Source of the DNA: Lithospermum erythrorhizon
Taxonomy: Eukaryota; Streptophyta; Magnoliopsida; Boraginales; Boraginaceae
Assembly: GCA_019722365.1 (NCBI GenBank)
Contig: JADFUC010000886.1
Coordinates: 34,542-98,541 of the forward strand
Reading direction: 5' to 3'
DNA: 64,000 bases
Of the stretch, positions 11,831-22,939 are shown piece by piece (within the stretch, counting starts at the first letter, position 1; each line of letters opens with the position of its first letter). The position numbers were made by a program, and so were the translations under genes. Below the pieces are notes generated by a model that saw nothing but the letters and a program-made list of their open reading frames with translations, did not search any database and was not told where the DNA came from.

Positions 11831-14401
11831 TGGTGTTTGGGGACCCTGACTTTCTACATCTGACCAAACTTAGAGGCTACCGAGCATTGCCTCGAAAAAA
11901 TGGAATGGGAGGTGTTTGGTAATGTTTTCGCTATGTAGTTTGAAAGTGCGGAAGAGAAGGTGATGATTTGGCGGATATTTTTGACCCCAGCTTGGCGGCG
12001 GTGATAAGGAAAATGAGTAAAGGCTGATGCGTTCTTGGCTATATGAGGAGATTCTCGGCAGCAAAAAGTGGTATTAAGGATAAAGGAAACGAGTCCCGCT
12101 AACTACGGCTCACGGAGTTAGCGGCGTCGTCGTAAAAAGTACGTCTTTGGGCGCTCTTATTGATAGAGTTGGGTCACGGATGAGAGCTTGTAGGCGATTT
12201 GGTTGTTAATCTATTTTAGGTGAGCGTTTCAGGAATAATATTGCCTCTCCGGTTGAGGGGGATCTCATCAATTGTATTCCGTCCGCCTTGGCGGCGGAGG
12301 ATAATTCATTTTGCTTACTTTTCTGATGGAGGAACTAAAGGAGGTGGTTTTCTCGATGGACAAAAATAATCTTAGGGTCACGATGGTTTTAAGTGCTTTA
12401 AATTTTTGGATTTGTCTCGGTGGATGTCTTTAGGCCTGTTCTTCACTTCTTCTCTGAGTGCAGTTACCTGGGGTTTACTTTCTACATTGTAACATGGATT
12501 ACAAATGTGAAGGGGCGAACACCGGATCAATTTCGTCTATCGGTTGTACAACTACAAATAAGATTTATAACCAACTACTGAATTCGGACTCTCATTTCTT
12601 CTACCAAAAGGTATTTAGGGCCAGTTGCGGGGTTCGTCCAAAGAGCTCATTCTGAGGATAACAATATTCTTTGTCCCGGAGATGGTTCATTTCATTGACA
12701 AAGGTAGATTGGGGGTAATATTATTTACGAGCTCGATATGACCAAGGCTTTTGATATGTTATCTTGGGACTTTTCTTACGTAAGTTAGGGATCGCGGATG
12801 TTTGGATTGACGGGATAAATTATGGGTATTGGGTAATTAAGTGGTTCTCGATTATCTTCGAATAAAGCGAGTTGTAGGTATTTGAGTCCACCAAGGGGTT
12901 AAAATCGGGGAGTGACCATCTGCTCCTTCTTTATTTATTATTTCGAGAATATCTTACCGGGGGGCTTCTTTAAGCATGGGATACTAATCTGAGAGTGGCT
13001 ATAACTACATTGCAATCTTCGGTTCGTGTTTGGCGCTGCGGATGAGTGCTTGTTGTTATGTAATGGTTAAGAACTTCTCTAAATTACAGATCTGTGGAGT
13101 TCTTAGACCATTATCAATTCATTCAGGCGGTAATTTAATTAGCGAAGGATTCGTGCGTGCCTTTGATAAGTTTCGTTGTCAGTGCGATGTGGTGTTGAGA
13201 GCTGATGAGTTTTAAAGAGTCCTTACCTTTTATCGATTTGGGCATTCAGTCTTCAAGGTATGATCGATGGTTTGGCTCCTCCTGCTGGATGGTCAGATCG
13301 GTGACTTAACATCATGTAATCTTTTCACTTTGTGGTAGAATAACTTCATTCGATGGATTCTTATACCTCCCCTACAAGCTATGAAGATGCCTTCTACGGT
13401 TCAGGAGAAAGTGGAAATTATGTTGAACAAATTCCTTGGGTGATCATAGTTAATGATTCTCGGTCGGATGTCTCAGATCTTTTTGAAGAAAGGGGAATTT
13501 GAATTTTCGATCTTTGGAGGGCATCTGGGATCTTTTGCATGTTTAAATATGGTTTAGGTTGAGGCGAGCACTTTAATGATAAATATATGCTTGATGCATG
13601 TTAAATGCTGTATACGACTCCCGGCGCCGTTGTCCGTCCACTAAACTCACCGTGACTGATAGTTGGTGGCTGTGTAGGAGAGATTGAAGAAAGCGTTACA
13701 GCGGCATTTGCCGGGGCTAATTTAAGATTCGACTCTTGGCCGTCGGGTCCACCGACTCCGTGAGCTCGGGCCGGGATTGGGTTAAGATTTAGGGTTGATG
13801 GGGCTTGAATTAGGTGGTGGCTTTCTACCGGGATCGAAGGCGATCAGAGAAGCTCGATTGTTTCCATGTGTGTGGTCAACCCTCTATGGAAGCTTTCGAA
13901 CAATGGCAGTACAATTTCACGAGGAATGCTTACTAAAAGTCCGAGGGCCTGGAGTTGTCTCCTATGGTCCTGACTAAGTATAAGACTCTAACATTCACAA
14001 AGATGTCTTTACGCGATGCGGAGAATCTCTAGAAGGAAGTTGCAACCCACTATTGATACTCCGTAAAAAAGGGTATCGATTTTCTCTAAATGTCGGTGTT
14101 GTCGTGGTATCAGAAAGCCTGACCATGTCTTCACCGACAATCTATTCTTTGATAAGTGCAGGATGGGGCTATCTTTGGGATATTTGATTCTGAGCTGGTT
14201 TTCACTCAAACTCCATCTCATTTTCTAAAGGAACTGGCTATGTTGTGACAAAGGGTCATATCCAGTGACAATTTCTGTTAGTCTTTGATTTATGGGTGGC
14301 AGCTTCATGATAAGGCTAAGCATGGAGGCAGCGGTATTGATTTTATGGGATTGTCTAGTATTAATCGTTGCCTTTATATCATTGTCATTCACAGTATGTT
14401 G
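11830..14401 (+). pseudogene. LINE ORF2 reverse transcriptase region (5' part)
   Basis: Downstream of the endonuclease the same decayed LINE continues. At about 12523-12650 frames give TTTNKIYNQLLNS and KVFRASCGVRPKSSFEDN. These match the plant LINE RT run that normally reads PISLCTTxxKIxxKLLxxRL and SGFVxGRxIxDN. At 12715-12770 NIIYELDMTKAFDMLSWDF matches the first catalytic motif, with the Asp in YELDMTKAFD. The second catalytic box (FADD) is not legible. The ORF has many small indels. At 14402 it is interrupted by a gypsy LTR and resumes at about 16985. Confidence 0.7.
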
Positions 14402-16980
14402 TGTAATAACCAACTAAAATTGAAAAATTTAAATTTAAATTTCGATGTGGGGTGGGACTCTAATTGATATTAATATAAATATTTACAATCAAACATGTTT
14501 GTGATTGGGTATTATTGCATTTACTTCATTTAGCGGGGATAATTTGAGTTAAGTTAGATCGTTAAGTTCGATAAGCTGGGTCGGCGTGATTTCGGGGCAC
14601 GAACTCATGCGATTTTCATCAGCTTAAGAAGTTAAGTTATCTTACGTCGCTATCAATGTAATACAAAAATATCTTCCTTCTTCCATGGCTGAGATTCTCT
14701 CTTGGGAGCAAACCAAAATTTTCTTCCGTTCTTGGCTTTATCATGTAAAGATCCCTCGAGTTGTTTAAGTAAGACTTCCCGTCTTTCACCGATTTTGAGG
14801 ATTTAAGAAGATAAGCGTTACGGTGGGTTTTTGAGTTTGATCTTTTGGTTGATTTTACATGATTCAATTTTATGATGAATCATAGTTTATTGTTATGGAT
14901 CTTATGATGTATATAAGTGATGAATTCATGGATTAGAGGTCGTTTGAGGATGTTATGGTGGGTTGACTTTCTGATTTGGTTGACTTTTTGGGGTGTGTTA
15001 CACATAAGACTTTTTAAATGTACAGAAATTGAACAGGACCTATATTATAGTTGTTGTGATGTTAAATTGGTGATTTAAAATTGATTAAAGGGAGTTAGGT
15101 TGAAAAAAGTGTTTAATTCCAAGTTTAAGTTTAGCCAATTGATATTTTTGGAGTATAGATTGTTAATTAGGGACACAATGATTAACTAGAATGACTTATA
15201 AGTTGATTTGTAATAAATAATAAGATGATTTTAGCGAGATGGAATTTGGTTGTGTCGATGGGATTATAATTGATAGTTTGCAGGTCATGTTAAGCCCGGA
15301 TTTAGAAATGGTTCGATTAGAGTTGAAGTGATGTTTATTCTAAACGTAATTACAGACGTGGTTCACGAGTATGCTTCTGGGTGTTGTTAGGCCTTGACCG
15401 CGGGAAGGGGCACGTTCATGATCGCGTTCTTCGTGAGGACTTTTGGCGTGGCTCGTAGAGGTGGTACTTATCTCTACATGGGGTGTTCTTTCGTGCCTAC
15501 TTTAAATTGTGTGAACATATTATTTATTGAATGCGATTATGTGAGAATAGGCCATACATGTAATTGTTGTATGATTATATGTGATTCATTTGTGTGAGCC
15601 ATGATATGATTATGTAATTATAATCATTAGCGTTGAAGATTGCTTGAGGTAAGTAATAGCTTGAACCCCCCGACTTATATTTCGATTTACGTGGCCTTGT
15701 CGATACTTTGTTGTTGTATTCTATTGACCTTGTCGGCACTTATGTATTTACGTGGCTTGTCGGCGATTGTGTTTGACTTCGATTGAGGTTTTAGTGTATG
15801 CTTGGATATTGTTTGGGAGTAGAGTAGATGGTTATTGAGAGGTGATGATTAGAGTTATGTATGACTTGAGGTGACTTGAGTATTAGGATGTGACCACAGA
15901 ATTGGGAAGGTCATGGGTTAGGTGGCTCTTTAAAATTGTATCGTTTTTATACCTCGGTATAAGGCGTTTATCGACTTTATACTTTGGTATAAAGAGCGTT
16001 GTTTATCGGTATACCTCGGTATAAGAGCATTGTTTATCGACTTATACATGGGTATAAGGCGTTGTTTATCGACTTTATACTTGGTATAAGAAGCGTTGGT
16101 TATCGACTTTTATACTGATATAAGGCGTTGTAGATCGGCCCGGTTGAGCTTATGTGCATCGAGAGAGTTAGAATCCAGGATGGTATACAGTTGATGAGTG
16201 ATTGATGACTAGAGTATAGTTTTGTTGGGTCTACATATTTGTAATTTCATATGGTTTGGTGTGATTTTTATTCGATTGGAGGTTGTATTATGCGTTATTG
16301 GACCACATATTAAATATTATTCCAAATACAGTGTATGAGAATTTTCTTTGTAGAAGTATAAATATGGCTGGCTAGGTAGTCGGTATATATCTATGTATGT
16401 CTGGCGTATTTGACTCTATGTTAATTTGTTGTGTCATGGCGGAAACCAGTTTAAGTTTCACCTGATGTTAAGTTTCACTAAGTTGTGAACTACATGCACC
16501 CCGCTTTAGGCATTTCGTTTGTGCAGGGTTGACAGACGGCTGGTGAACCCGAGGAGGGGTACGGTGGAGAGTTTGTTAAGTGGCTAAGTGAGCGTCGGTG
16601 TGAGAGAGATCCTGTGATCCCGGTCTGATGTGTTGTCAAATGTTTTGATTGTTGTACTTTATTTTCAAACTTTAGCCTTGTCGGCGGTTGTCATTTGTAT
16701 TCGATTAAATTACTTACTCTCTTTTGTAGCCTTGCGGTATTAAATTTATTTGGGATATATTTGTATATATGGAGTTGGTTGGTTAGATATCTTTGATGGA
16801 TTGTAAATTTTAACTTGTGATTATTTTGGAAATATTATATGTAATCTATTATTTTTTGAAGGAAGCAGTAGTTTTAAACTCGATTAGATCATCGGTTTTG
16901 GTGATTCTGAGGTAATTGCGAATTATAATGACTCTTTACCTCGGGTGTACGACACAGGGAGGCGAGTCGTGTGTTGCAGT
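14402..16980 (+). mobile_element. Solo LTR, Ty3/gypsy family of the 57-64 kb element
   Basis: It begins TGTAATAACC and runs in register with the 5' LTR at 56950-59779. Shared blocks include the GGTTGACTTT-rich part at 14960-14990, TTAAATTGGTGATTTAAAAT at 15063-15082, GGGATTATAATTGATAGTTT at 15261-15280, and AACTTATATTTCGATTTACG-type words at 15680. The last part (16905-16975) matches 59715-59770. No primer-binding site or gag follows; LINE sequence resumes directly. The words cagtatg (before) and cagtata (after) may be a target duplication. Length is about 2.6 kb against 2.8 kb for the full LTR. Confidence 0.75.
15940..16140 (+). repeat. Tandem subrepeat array in the LTR, about 37-bp unit
   Basis: Five to six diverged copies of a unit built on the word TATACxxxGGTATAA followed by a GGCGTTGTTTATCGACTT-like run. 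Each unit contains a short palindrome (TATAC...GTATA). A shorter repeat of the words GTGGCCTTGTCGG and GGCACTTATG lies just upstream at 15690-15770. The equivalent position in the LTR at 56950-59779 holds a related but differently sized array (58550-58960). Confidence 0.75.
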
Positions 16981-16984
16981 ATAA

Positions 16985-17873
16985 ACATTGGAAGAGGGGG
17001 ACCTCGGGGTTCTGGCATACATTCAATTTCCATCCTCTCAAACCAGCGCTTAGAGCAGAAACTGACGAAATTGATGTGGATCGAGCAACCGAGGGGTCGA
17101 TTTAAAAGCGAATATTGATGGTGCTTTTAAGGATGCTTGGGGAGGGGGCTTTGGAGTGTATCTCGCAGGGATGCTCGAGGGGTGTATTGTATAGTGCATG
17201 TAGGTTTACAATTTTGCTGCTTCACCACTCTACTTTGGATATTGAGGCTTTCGTTGCACATCATATTTTGGAGTGGTATTTTGCTAGAGGTTTCACGGAT
17301 CTCTGGGTGGAAACTTCGTTCACTCACTTTCCCGCGTGATTGTTGCAATGTAAGAAAGCTCATTGGTTTAGACATAATATGGTGGTCGAGTTATTTCTTT
17401 TTCTGGTTAGCGAATTAGAGGAGCGATCTATGTTTGAAGCATTTCTTATTAAAACAGAATTTGATTAGATTTTCATTGCGCTTCTTGAATTTCTTAGATC
17501 CTCTCTTGGCGACCGATGAGGTGGATGTGACTTCGCTCATGCACTATCGAGAGTAGGGGTGTTCCATATGTTCGCGGCTGACTACAGGTATGCTGTTTCA
17601 AGCTCTTTGATTGCAGGTCGAAGACTTGAAGGTCATCCGCATATGGATGGTATTATATTTTTGTATCTTTGTATTAACTTTTTCGATTGTTTATTTTACG
17701 TTTTACTTTGTTGAAGTTTGCTATGGCTTTTGTTTTAGCGGTTGAGCCCACTGCTGAATCACGATCCAAGGTTTCTATTTTGTTTACTTAGGTTTAGCAA
17801 AGGCGATGTATTGACAATTGTTTTATTTTTATTAACACGAAAGCCCCAGGCCGAGTTTAACTTTAAAAAAACT
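16985..17873 (+). pseudogene. LINE ORF2 3' part: RNase H-like domain and 3' UTR
   Basis: Frames around 17105-17340 give NIDGAFKDAWGGGFGV, then a middle segment ending in AHHILEWYFARGFTDLWVET. This matches the RNase H-like domain (RVT_3 type) that plant L1 LINEs carry at the ORF2 C-terminus, with the first catalytic Asp in NIDGAFK and an Asp/Glu pair expected in the LWVETD region. Further on, FAHALSRVG near 17540 fits the domain's C-terminal DxxAxxLAxxG motif. The stretch after 17650 has TTTGTATCTTTG and a T-rich 3' UTR ending in an A-run near 17865-17871. It is the continuation of the LINE cut at 14401. Confidence 0.7.
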
Positions 17874-17891
17874 ATATTGTTGCAAATATAT
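17874..17891. repeat. Target-site duplication, left copy (SINE)
   Basis: The 18-mer ATATTGTTGCAAATATAT is repeated without mismatch at 18011-18028, on the other side of the tRNA-like insert. Confidence 0.9.
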
Positions 17892-18010
17892 ATATATATA
17901 TAACTTTTTTTTAAAAAAACCCCCATCCGCCTTCCCTTACAATGAGTCGAACACAGGACCTCTAAGTCTACAGAGACCTCTCCCCAGCCGTTAGGCTATT
18001 CGATATTCTC
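17892..18010 (-). mobile_element. tRNA-derived SINE
   Basis: Read on the minus strand, this 119-bp unit begins GAGAATATCGAATAGCCTAA. It contains an RNA polymerase III A box (TAGCCTAACGG, 17998-17988) and a B box (GTGTTCGACTC, 17954-17944) 33 bp apart. It ends in a T-run, an A-run and an (AT)n tail. It is flanked by a perfect 18-bp target-site duplication, which marks LINE-mobilised retroposition. It is not a working tRNA gene: the sequence cannot be closed into a standard cloverleaf by eye and the tail is not genomic tRNA flank. The family name is unknown to me. Confidence 0.85.
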
Positions 18011-18028
18011 ATATTGTTGCAAATATAT
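18011..18028. repeat. Target-site duplication, right copy (SINE)
   Basis: Second copy of the perfect 18-bp word found at 17874-17891. On the SINE's own strand this is the 5' flank. Confidence 0.9.
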
Positions 18029-18703
18029 GTTATTATTAAAAATACATTAAGTTTAAAAACCTTTATGGATAAGAAATTGTCCACAAATAGAACATAATAG
18101 TAACAATTTAAAAGACAATTGAATTGAAGTGACATATATTGGATTTATATGTATTTATATGGAAATGTAAATTAACCATTATGAAGGTATACATTGACAA
18201 ATCTTTTTTCTCAATGAAATTGGAATCTTGAATTTTAATGTGCCATAGAATTAATGGTGTGACAACTTTGTTGGGCCATATTGATATAATAGGGAGGATA
18301 GAGAGGTTGAAGAAGAAAATAGAACACCATGTTTATTATTACCCTCATAAAAGTTTACTATCTGTATCATCATTGTATCAATAAAATTCCAATAGCAATA
18401 GAGTATATTTATTTATTTTCTAGTGGCAGTAGTGAAATTGGGTTTCCTGTGCCGTTGTCTATCTTACCCTCATAACCAGCCTTGTCTTCGTTGTTGCACC
18501 TTTTTGGTGACCATAGTCATAGTATGATTGTTGATAAAATTTGTTGGGATGAAGATTTAAAGAGTTGAAGAATTTTATGGGATGAAGAATTGAAGAGTTG
18601 AACAATATTCTGGAATGAAGATAGAAGATGGTAGAATGTCAAGAATAAATATTGATGTGTATTACATTTACCATATATGAATAGTCTAATAATTAATAAT
18701 CCT
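18029..18703. other. AT-rich spacer with a short tandem repeat
   Basis: No gene is seen. At about 18545-18625 a unit reading GGGATGAAGA followed by TTGAAGAGTTGAA-type sequence occurs roughly three times at a spacing near 37-40 bp. The rest is AT-rich and unassigned. Confidence 0.5.
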
Positions 18704-18716
18704 CACTACTACAAAA
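18704..18716 (+). mobile_element. CACTA-type terminal inverted repeat, isolated
   Basis: The 13-mer CACTACTACAAAA is the typical end of plant CACTA (En/Spm) DNA transposons. I do not find the reverse-complement partner within the window, nor a transposase. It is either the truncated end of an element overlaid by the LTR that begins near 18810, or chance. Confidence 0.4.
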
Positions 18717-18809
18717 CGGAAATATCACACACTTAATATATATTATATTCTTCATCAAATAATCTTTGCATGCACTGTTAAAAGCCCTACATTAAAAAAT
18801 AAGTATCAA

Positions 18810-20568
18810 CAAATATGTAGACATTAAAAATTTATCAAAAATAATAATTAAATTGATTAAAGGCTTGAGTGAAATGAAATTGAATAAAAGTCGAGCCACT
18901 AAAGATGTCATGTGGTTAGTGGGTTCTCGATTAAACCCTAAATTCAAATCAAACCCTCGATAGCTGCAAAGGGTTCTCGTGAATTAAGCCCACAGATTAA
19001 TCGAAGTAAAAAATAAAGGGGTTTTTACATTAATTAACCCTAAAATTGAACTCGAAATAGGGTTCCGAGAAAATAGCCTCGCATTAAATGTCAATTGAAA
19101 TTAGGGCTCGAAAACCCCCAATTTTATTGATTAAAATCAGCTATAAGGAACATTCCGGAAGCCACGTGGCTCAAAATGAAGAATCTAGAAACCATGGGGT
19201 TCAAAATGAAGACTCAAGAAGTTTGGGGTTAAAATAAAAGCTCCAAAAGTCTAGGGACCTCAAAGTAGGCGCCTACTTTAGGTTTTCTTGGTGGCCAAGT
19301 TGTGTTTTTGATCAATGGTCCAGATCTTGCCTCAAAAAATCAACGGTTTAAACCATAATCCGCCTGAAAATGAACCAATCAATCAGAAGAAAACATTTAA
19401 AGCCCAGAAGCCTATATAAACCCCCTTATTTGTTTGAAAATTCAATCCACGTCATATCATTCACGTCAAAAACATACGAGCAAATACAAGAAAAACCTCA
19501 CGATATTTCTCTAAGTTAAATCTTTTTAAAACGCCAACAAAACACCACGTGATGGTTGGAAAACACCTCCAGGTGGCCAAAATAGGTGCACGGAATCAAG
19601 ATTCTTGCTGAAAGCTTAATAATTCTTCCAAGTTTGAAGCAAAAGATAGGAAGTGAAGGGAAATTTGATGAAAGTTTCTCGAAATCTTGGTATATTTGGA
19701 GCAAGCTAAAATAGCCCCTAATTATTGGCATCCTTTGCATGAACAGCTGAAAATCTCAGAGTTTAATTAATTAGAAGTTCGAGATATGGAATACATTGAA
19801 CGCCGGTCCACATAAGCTGGATTCGGGGGCAAAACGTCTTTGCTAAAGCTATCTAGTTGATCGAGGTATCATCGACAAGGTTGGAGCAACCGCTTACGTC
19901 TGTCGTCACTTTCTTCCTGACAACAAAAGTTGCTAAGGTGGTGCATAGTATAAGCGAGGCTTGACCTTGCTTCAATATTTGCTTGCTATCACTCCATACA
20001 ACTTAAAGCTCGGAGTTCTATCCCCAAATCAAATTCCATCAAAGACAAGAGACACCGAGCTATAAAATTACCATTGTAGAGGGGGCATAGCTTATCCGGT
20101 ACATTATTGTCCATAGTAGTACTAAAGCCAAGTCGCGATTGCAAGCGCTTCACGATGGAGTCCATCAAAGATTAAGATGACGAGATCAAGTCAAGACCCC
20201 GAGATGAGTCCATGACAGGGAATATACTTGCTAAGGCTCCCCGACTCGGACCATATCAGAAGTCTATATCGATCTCGATCCGTGAGACTAGGACAACATC
20301 CACGGTCAAAGGCTCTATCCAAATGAAGGCAAAATCCAAGTCAAGCTCAAGCTCGAGAGTCAGAAGCTACAGGCTCATACCAGAAACTCCTATCCAGGAG
20401 TCAAGCAATCCAAGCATCTCACAAATGTCGAGGCGGCTTAGGGACTCATAGTTTGAATGATAGATCTCTTAGATTTGATAAAACTTATACAGCGAGGAAT
20501 CTTCCCTACGATAGGTTTTATTTGTACCCACTTATCATAAATAATAAAAATAACTTCTTTGCATTCTG
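18810..20568 (+). mobile_element. LTR of the second Ty3/gypsy family (copy A)
   Basis: Homologous in order to 33355-34640 and, for its last part, to 22440-22935 and 36010-36245. Shared words include ATTAATTAACC with AAAATTGAACT near 19030, GGAAGCCACGTGGCTCAAAA at 19157-19176, and the end block CTTAGGGACTCATAGTTTGA (20436-20455) followed by the TCATAAATAATA run. Gag of the same family follows directly, so this is the 5' LTR or its 3' two-thirds; the left part may be missing. No coding capacity. Confidence 0.7.
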
Positions 20569-20569
20569 A

Positions 20570-22420
20570 TTCATGGTGGGAGCCAAACAACTTAACAAAT
20601 CACTTCTTGGCAACCGAGATGTTTCAGGGAGATTACGTCTCAACTCTTCTCCATGTATCCAAAGGCTACTACGAGGGGAGAAAGGGGGTCCGCAGCAAAG
20701 GCAGATCTATCAAATACACCGACAAATCAGGGGAATTGTCCCTCGAACCACGCTAACGTATTTCCAAGAGCTGCAGGGAAAGCGAGACCAAGTCATGTGA
20801 GAGAAGCGACCAAGCAGCCGATTCCAAGCGAGGAGACAGCCCCAAAACACATAGATATGAGGACTTCGGCAAGCGAGCGCCGGAGAACTCAAGCAGCGTG
20901 ATTCTACGCTGATGAACTATGAGGATGCGCAATCGATGCGGCTCCGTTCCACGGCCTACTTGAACTTCTAGCGCCGTGATGATAGTGGAATTACCTTCTT
21001 GGAAGAAGCGAGATGGCTACCCCTAATAGGGATGGTAGAAAACATGTTTTGAGGAAGATGTAACACCAAGATGACTCTATTGCTTAGATGAGGAGGAAAG
21101 ATAGTTGATCGAGCATAGAGCAAGAGCGTGAAAGGCTGCTCTAAAACAAAAAAGAGGTGCCTATGACCTCTAAAATGGGAGATGGACGCTCACCCTATCC
21201 ACCAAAAGCTATGTCTTAGAATTAAATCACTTGAAGACGAGGAAACCTGATAGAAACTCCCTCATTTCGGCGAGATGGGATGATTCAATGACTTACAGGC
21301 GGAAGGAGTCTATCTTGAGGGGGTAATAAAGGTCATGAGGTGGGAGTCACCTTCATATATACTAACGTAAAGCCCTTTACACCCGTATAGACGACTAAAA
21401 ATACTAAAGGCTACTCGGCCGCTTGAAATTCAAACATGATGGGCTGAATCCGAAGAAGCTATAGTCACTTTGTTGAGGCGTCTGCGACAACTGCTTTGGG
21501 GCTGAAGGGAGATGAAATGTTCAAACTATTAAGTTCGACTTTCTCAGGGAACTACCGTTCGTAATTTATCTTGACTTGGAGCCGATCTCCGTTGATATTT
21601 GAGGCTCAAGCGGGCGAGTTTCTCAGCCGCTTCTTCATCAACCATACAAATAAAAGAAAGGCCAGTTACAAACTTCGTGACCCGATGGAATGATGTCCCG
21701 AACTTGAAGTGCGAGGATAGACTCTGAAAGTCATCGACTATTAGCGAGTGCATCAAAGATGTAGGACTTGCCGATGCATTGTAAAGGAATATTTCCCAAG
21801 ACACTTTCGAGCGATTGGCAACTAAGCCGCATGTCATGGAGCTCGGCATTACTGCAAATAAAGGAGCACGTGTCCTCTACCCCACATCCCTCTTACTCGA
21901 AGGCCAAATGCGATCCCGGGGGAGGCGAAAGCAGGCCTCGAGCTTCGAAAAGAAAAAAGCACACCTTCGACTTCTAAAACTAACAAAAGTTCACCTTGAG
22001 AACTAAGAAGCTCGAGAGCGGGCTCGACATGGAAGGAAGGGGGTGCCTTACGCTCAAGGAGATGCGAGGAGAAGAATATCCACTTCACCGATTCCGACAT
22101 TCTACTTGATATTTGATGAGCCTAATGAAAGCAAAACCCATAGAAGCTCAGTCAAAGACCGAAAATGCGATGCCACGAAGCTAACTTTTGCAAGTATCAT
22201 AGTATCTTTGGGGCATCCATTGAAAAAATGCTTCATTTTCAAAGGCGGAAAGCCGGATCTCTGAGAAGAGGCGATAACCTGGAAGAAGACCAGGTTTCTT
22301 CGGCAAGTATCTACAAATTTGTTAGCCAACCCTAGAAGAATGCATGCAAGTTTTCTTAAGAATGCTTGAATATTCAAGAATAAGCTCAAGAAGCTAGGAG
22401 TCTATCTACAATCCAGAAGT
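20570..22420 (+). pseudogene. Ty3/gypsy gag-protease region, copy 1 (truncated)
   Basis: Broken frames correspond to the large gag of a plant gypsy family. They include the GMIESMLQ-like region near 21010, an end-of-gag segment in which FERLATKPHVMELGI is legible at about 21805-21850, and further down a LGHPLKKCFIFK-type motif at about 22210-22245. The family's related copy 2 (22940-24660) has the same landmarks in the same order. After about 22400 sequence jumps back into LTR sequence instead of continuing to protease. No continuous frame exceeds about 100 codons. The product would be the capsid precursor of virus-like particles. Confidence 0.6.
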
Positions 22421-22439
22421 CATATCGGGACTAAGTCCC

Positions 22440-22935
22440 TTTAGCGGTGACCTCTCGAGCTATAGAATCCCATTGTAGAAGAGGCGCGAAGCATCAACTA
22501 CATAGTCCGCGGTAGTACTCAAAGAAATTACGGTGCAAATGCTTGCGGTAAGTCATCGCGTCTAACATGAGACGGGAGATCAAGTCAGAAACCCGAGGGA
22601 TGAAGTCCATACAACCAACACGGGGAATACGCTACTAGGCTCCGGCGGACCATATCAGAAAGTCCGGATGATCTCGGAGTCCGTGAAGACTAGGACACGT
22701 ATCGGCTCGTAGAGCTCTATCCAATCGAGTCAAATCGAGTCAGAAGCTGGTCAGCCAGAGCTCGTACAGCTCCTATCGAGTCGAGCAAGTCAAGCATCTC
22801 ATAAATCATCAACAAATGCTTAGGGACTTATAGTTTAGAGAATCGATCCTCTTTGATTTAATAAACATATGTACACTAAGAATTTCTCTACAATTGGTTT
22901 TATTTTGTACCCCCTAAGATAAATAATAAAACTAT
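22440..22935 (+). mobile_element. Partial LTR, second Ty3/gypsy family (copy C)
   Basis: Matches the last ~500 bp of LTR copy A (20050-20560), including AAATCATCAACAAATGCTTA, a GGGACTTATAGTTT run and the AGATAAATAATAAAA end. It lacks the first ~1.2 kb. It is followed by gag sequence again, giving a repeated LTR-gag module. Confidence 0.65.
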
Positions 22936-22939
22936 ATAT

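Noticed and set aside
17944..17998. tRNA gene on the minus strand
   Set aside because: A and B boxes are present, but the acceptor stem cannot be paired and the unit is flanked by an 18-bp target duplication with a T/A tail, so it is a SINE.
20212..20451. 79-codon Ser/Arg-rich ORF
   Set aside because: It lies within the LTR of the second gypsy family and is broken in the copies at 22.7 kb and 36.1 kb.
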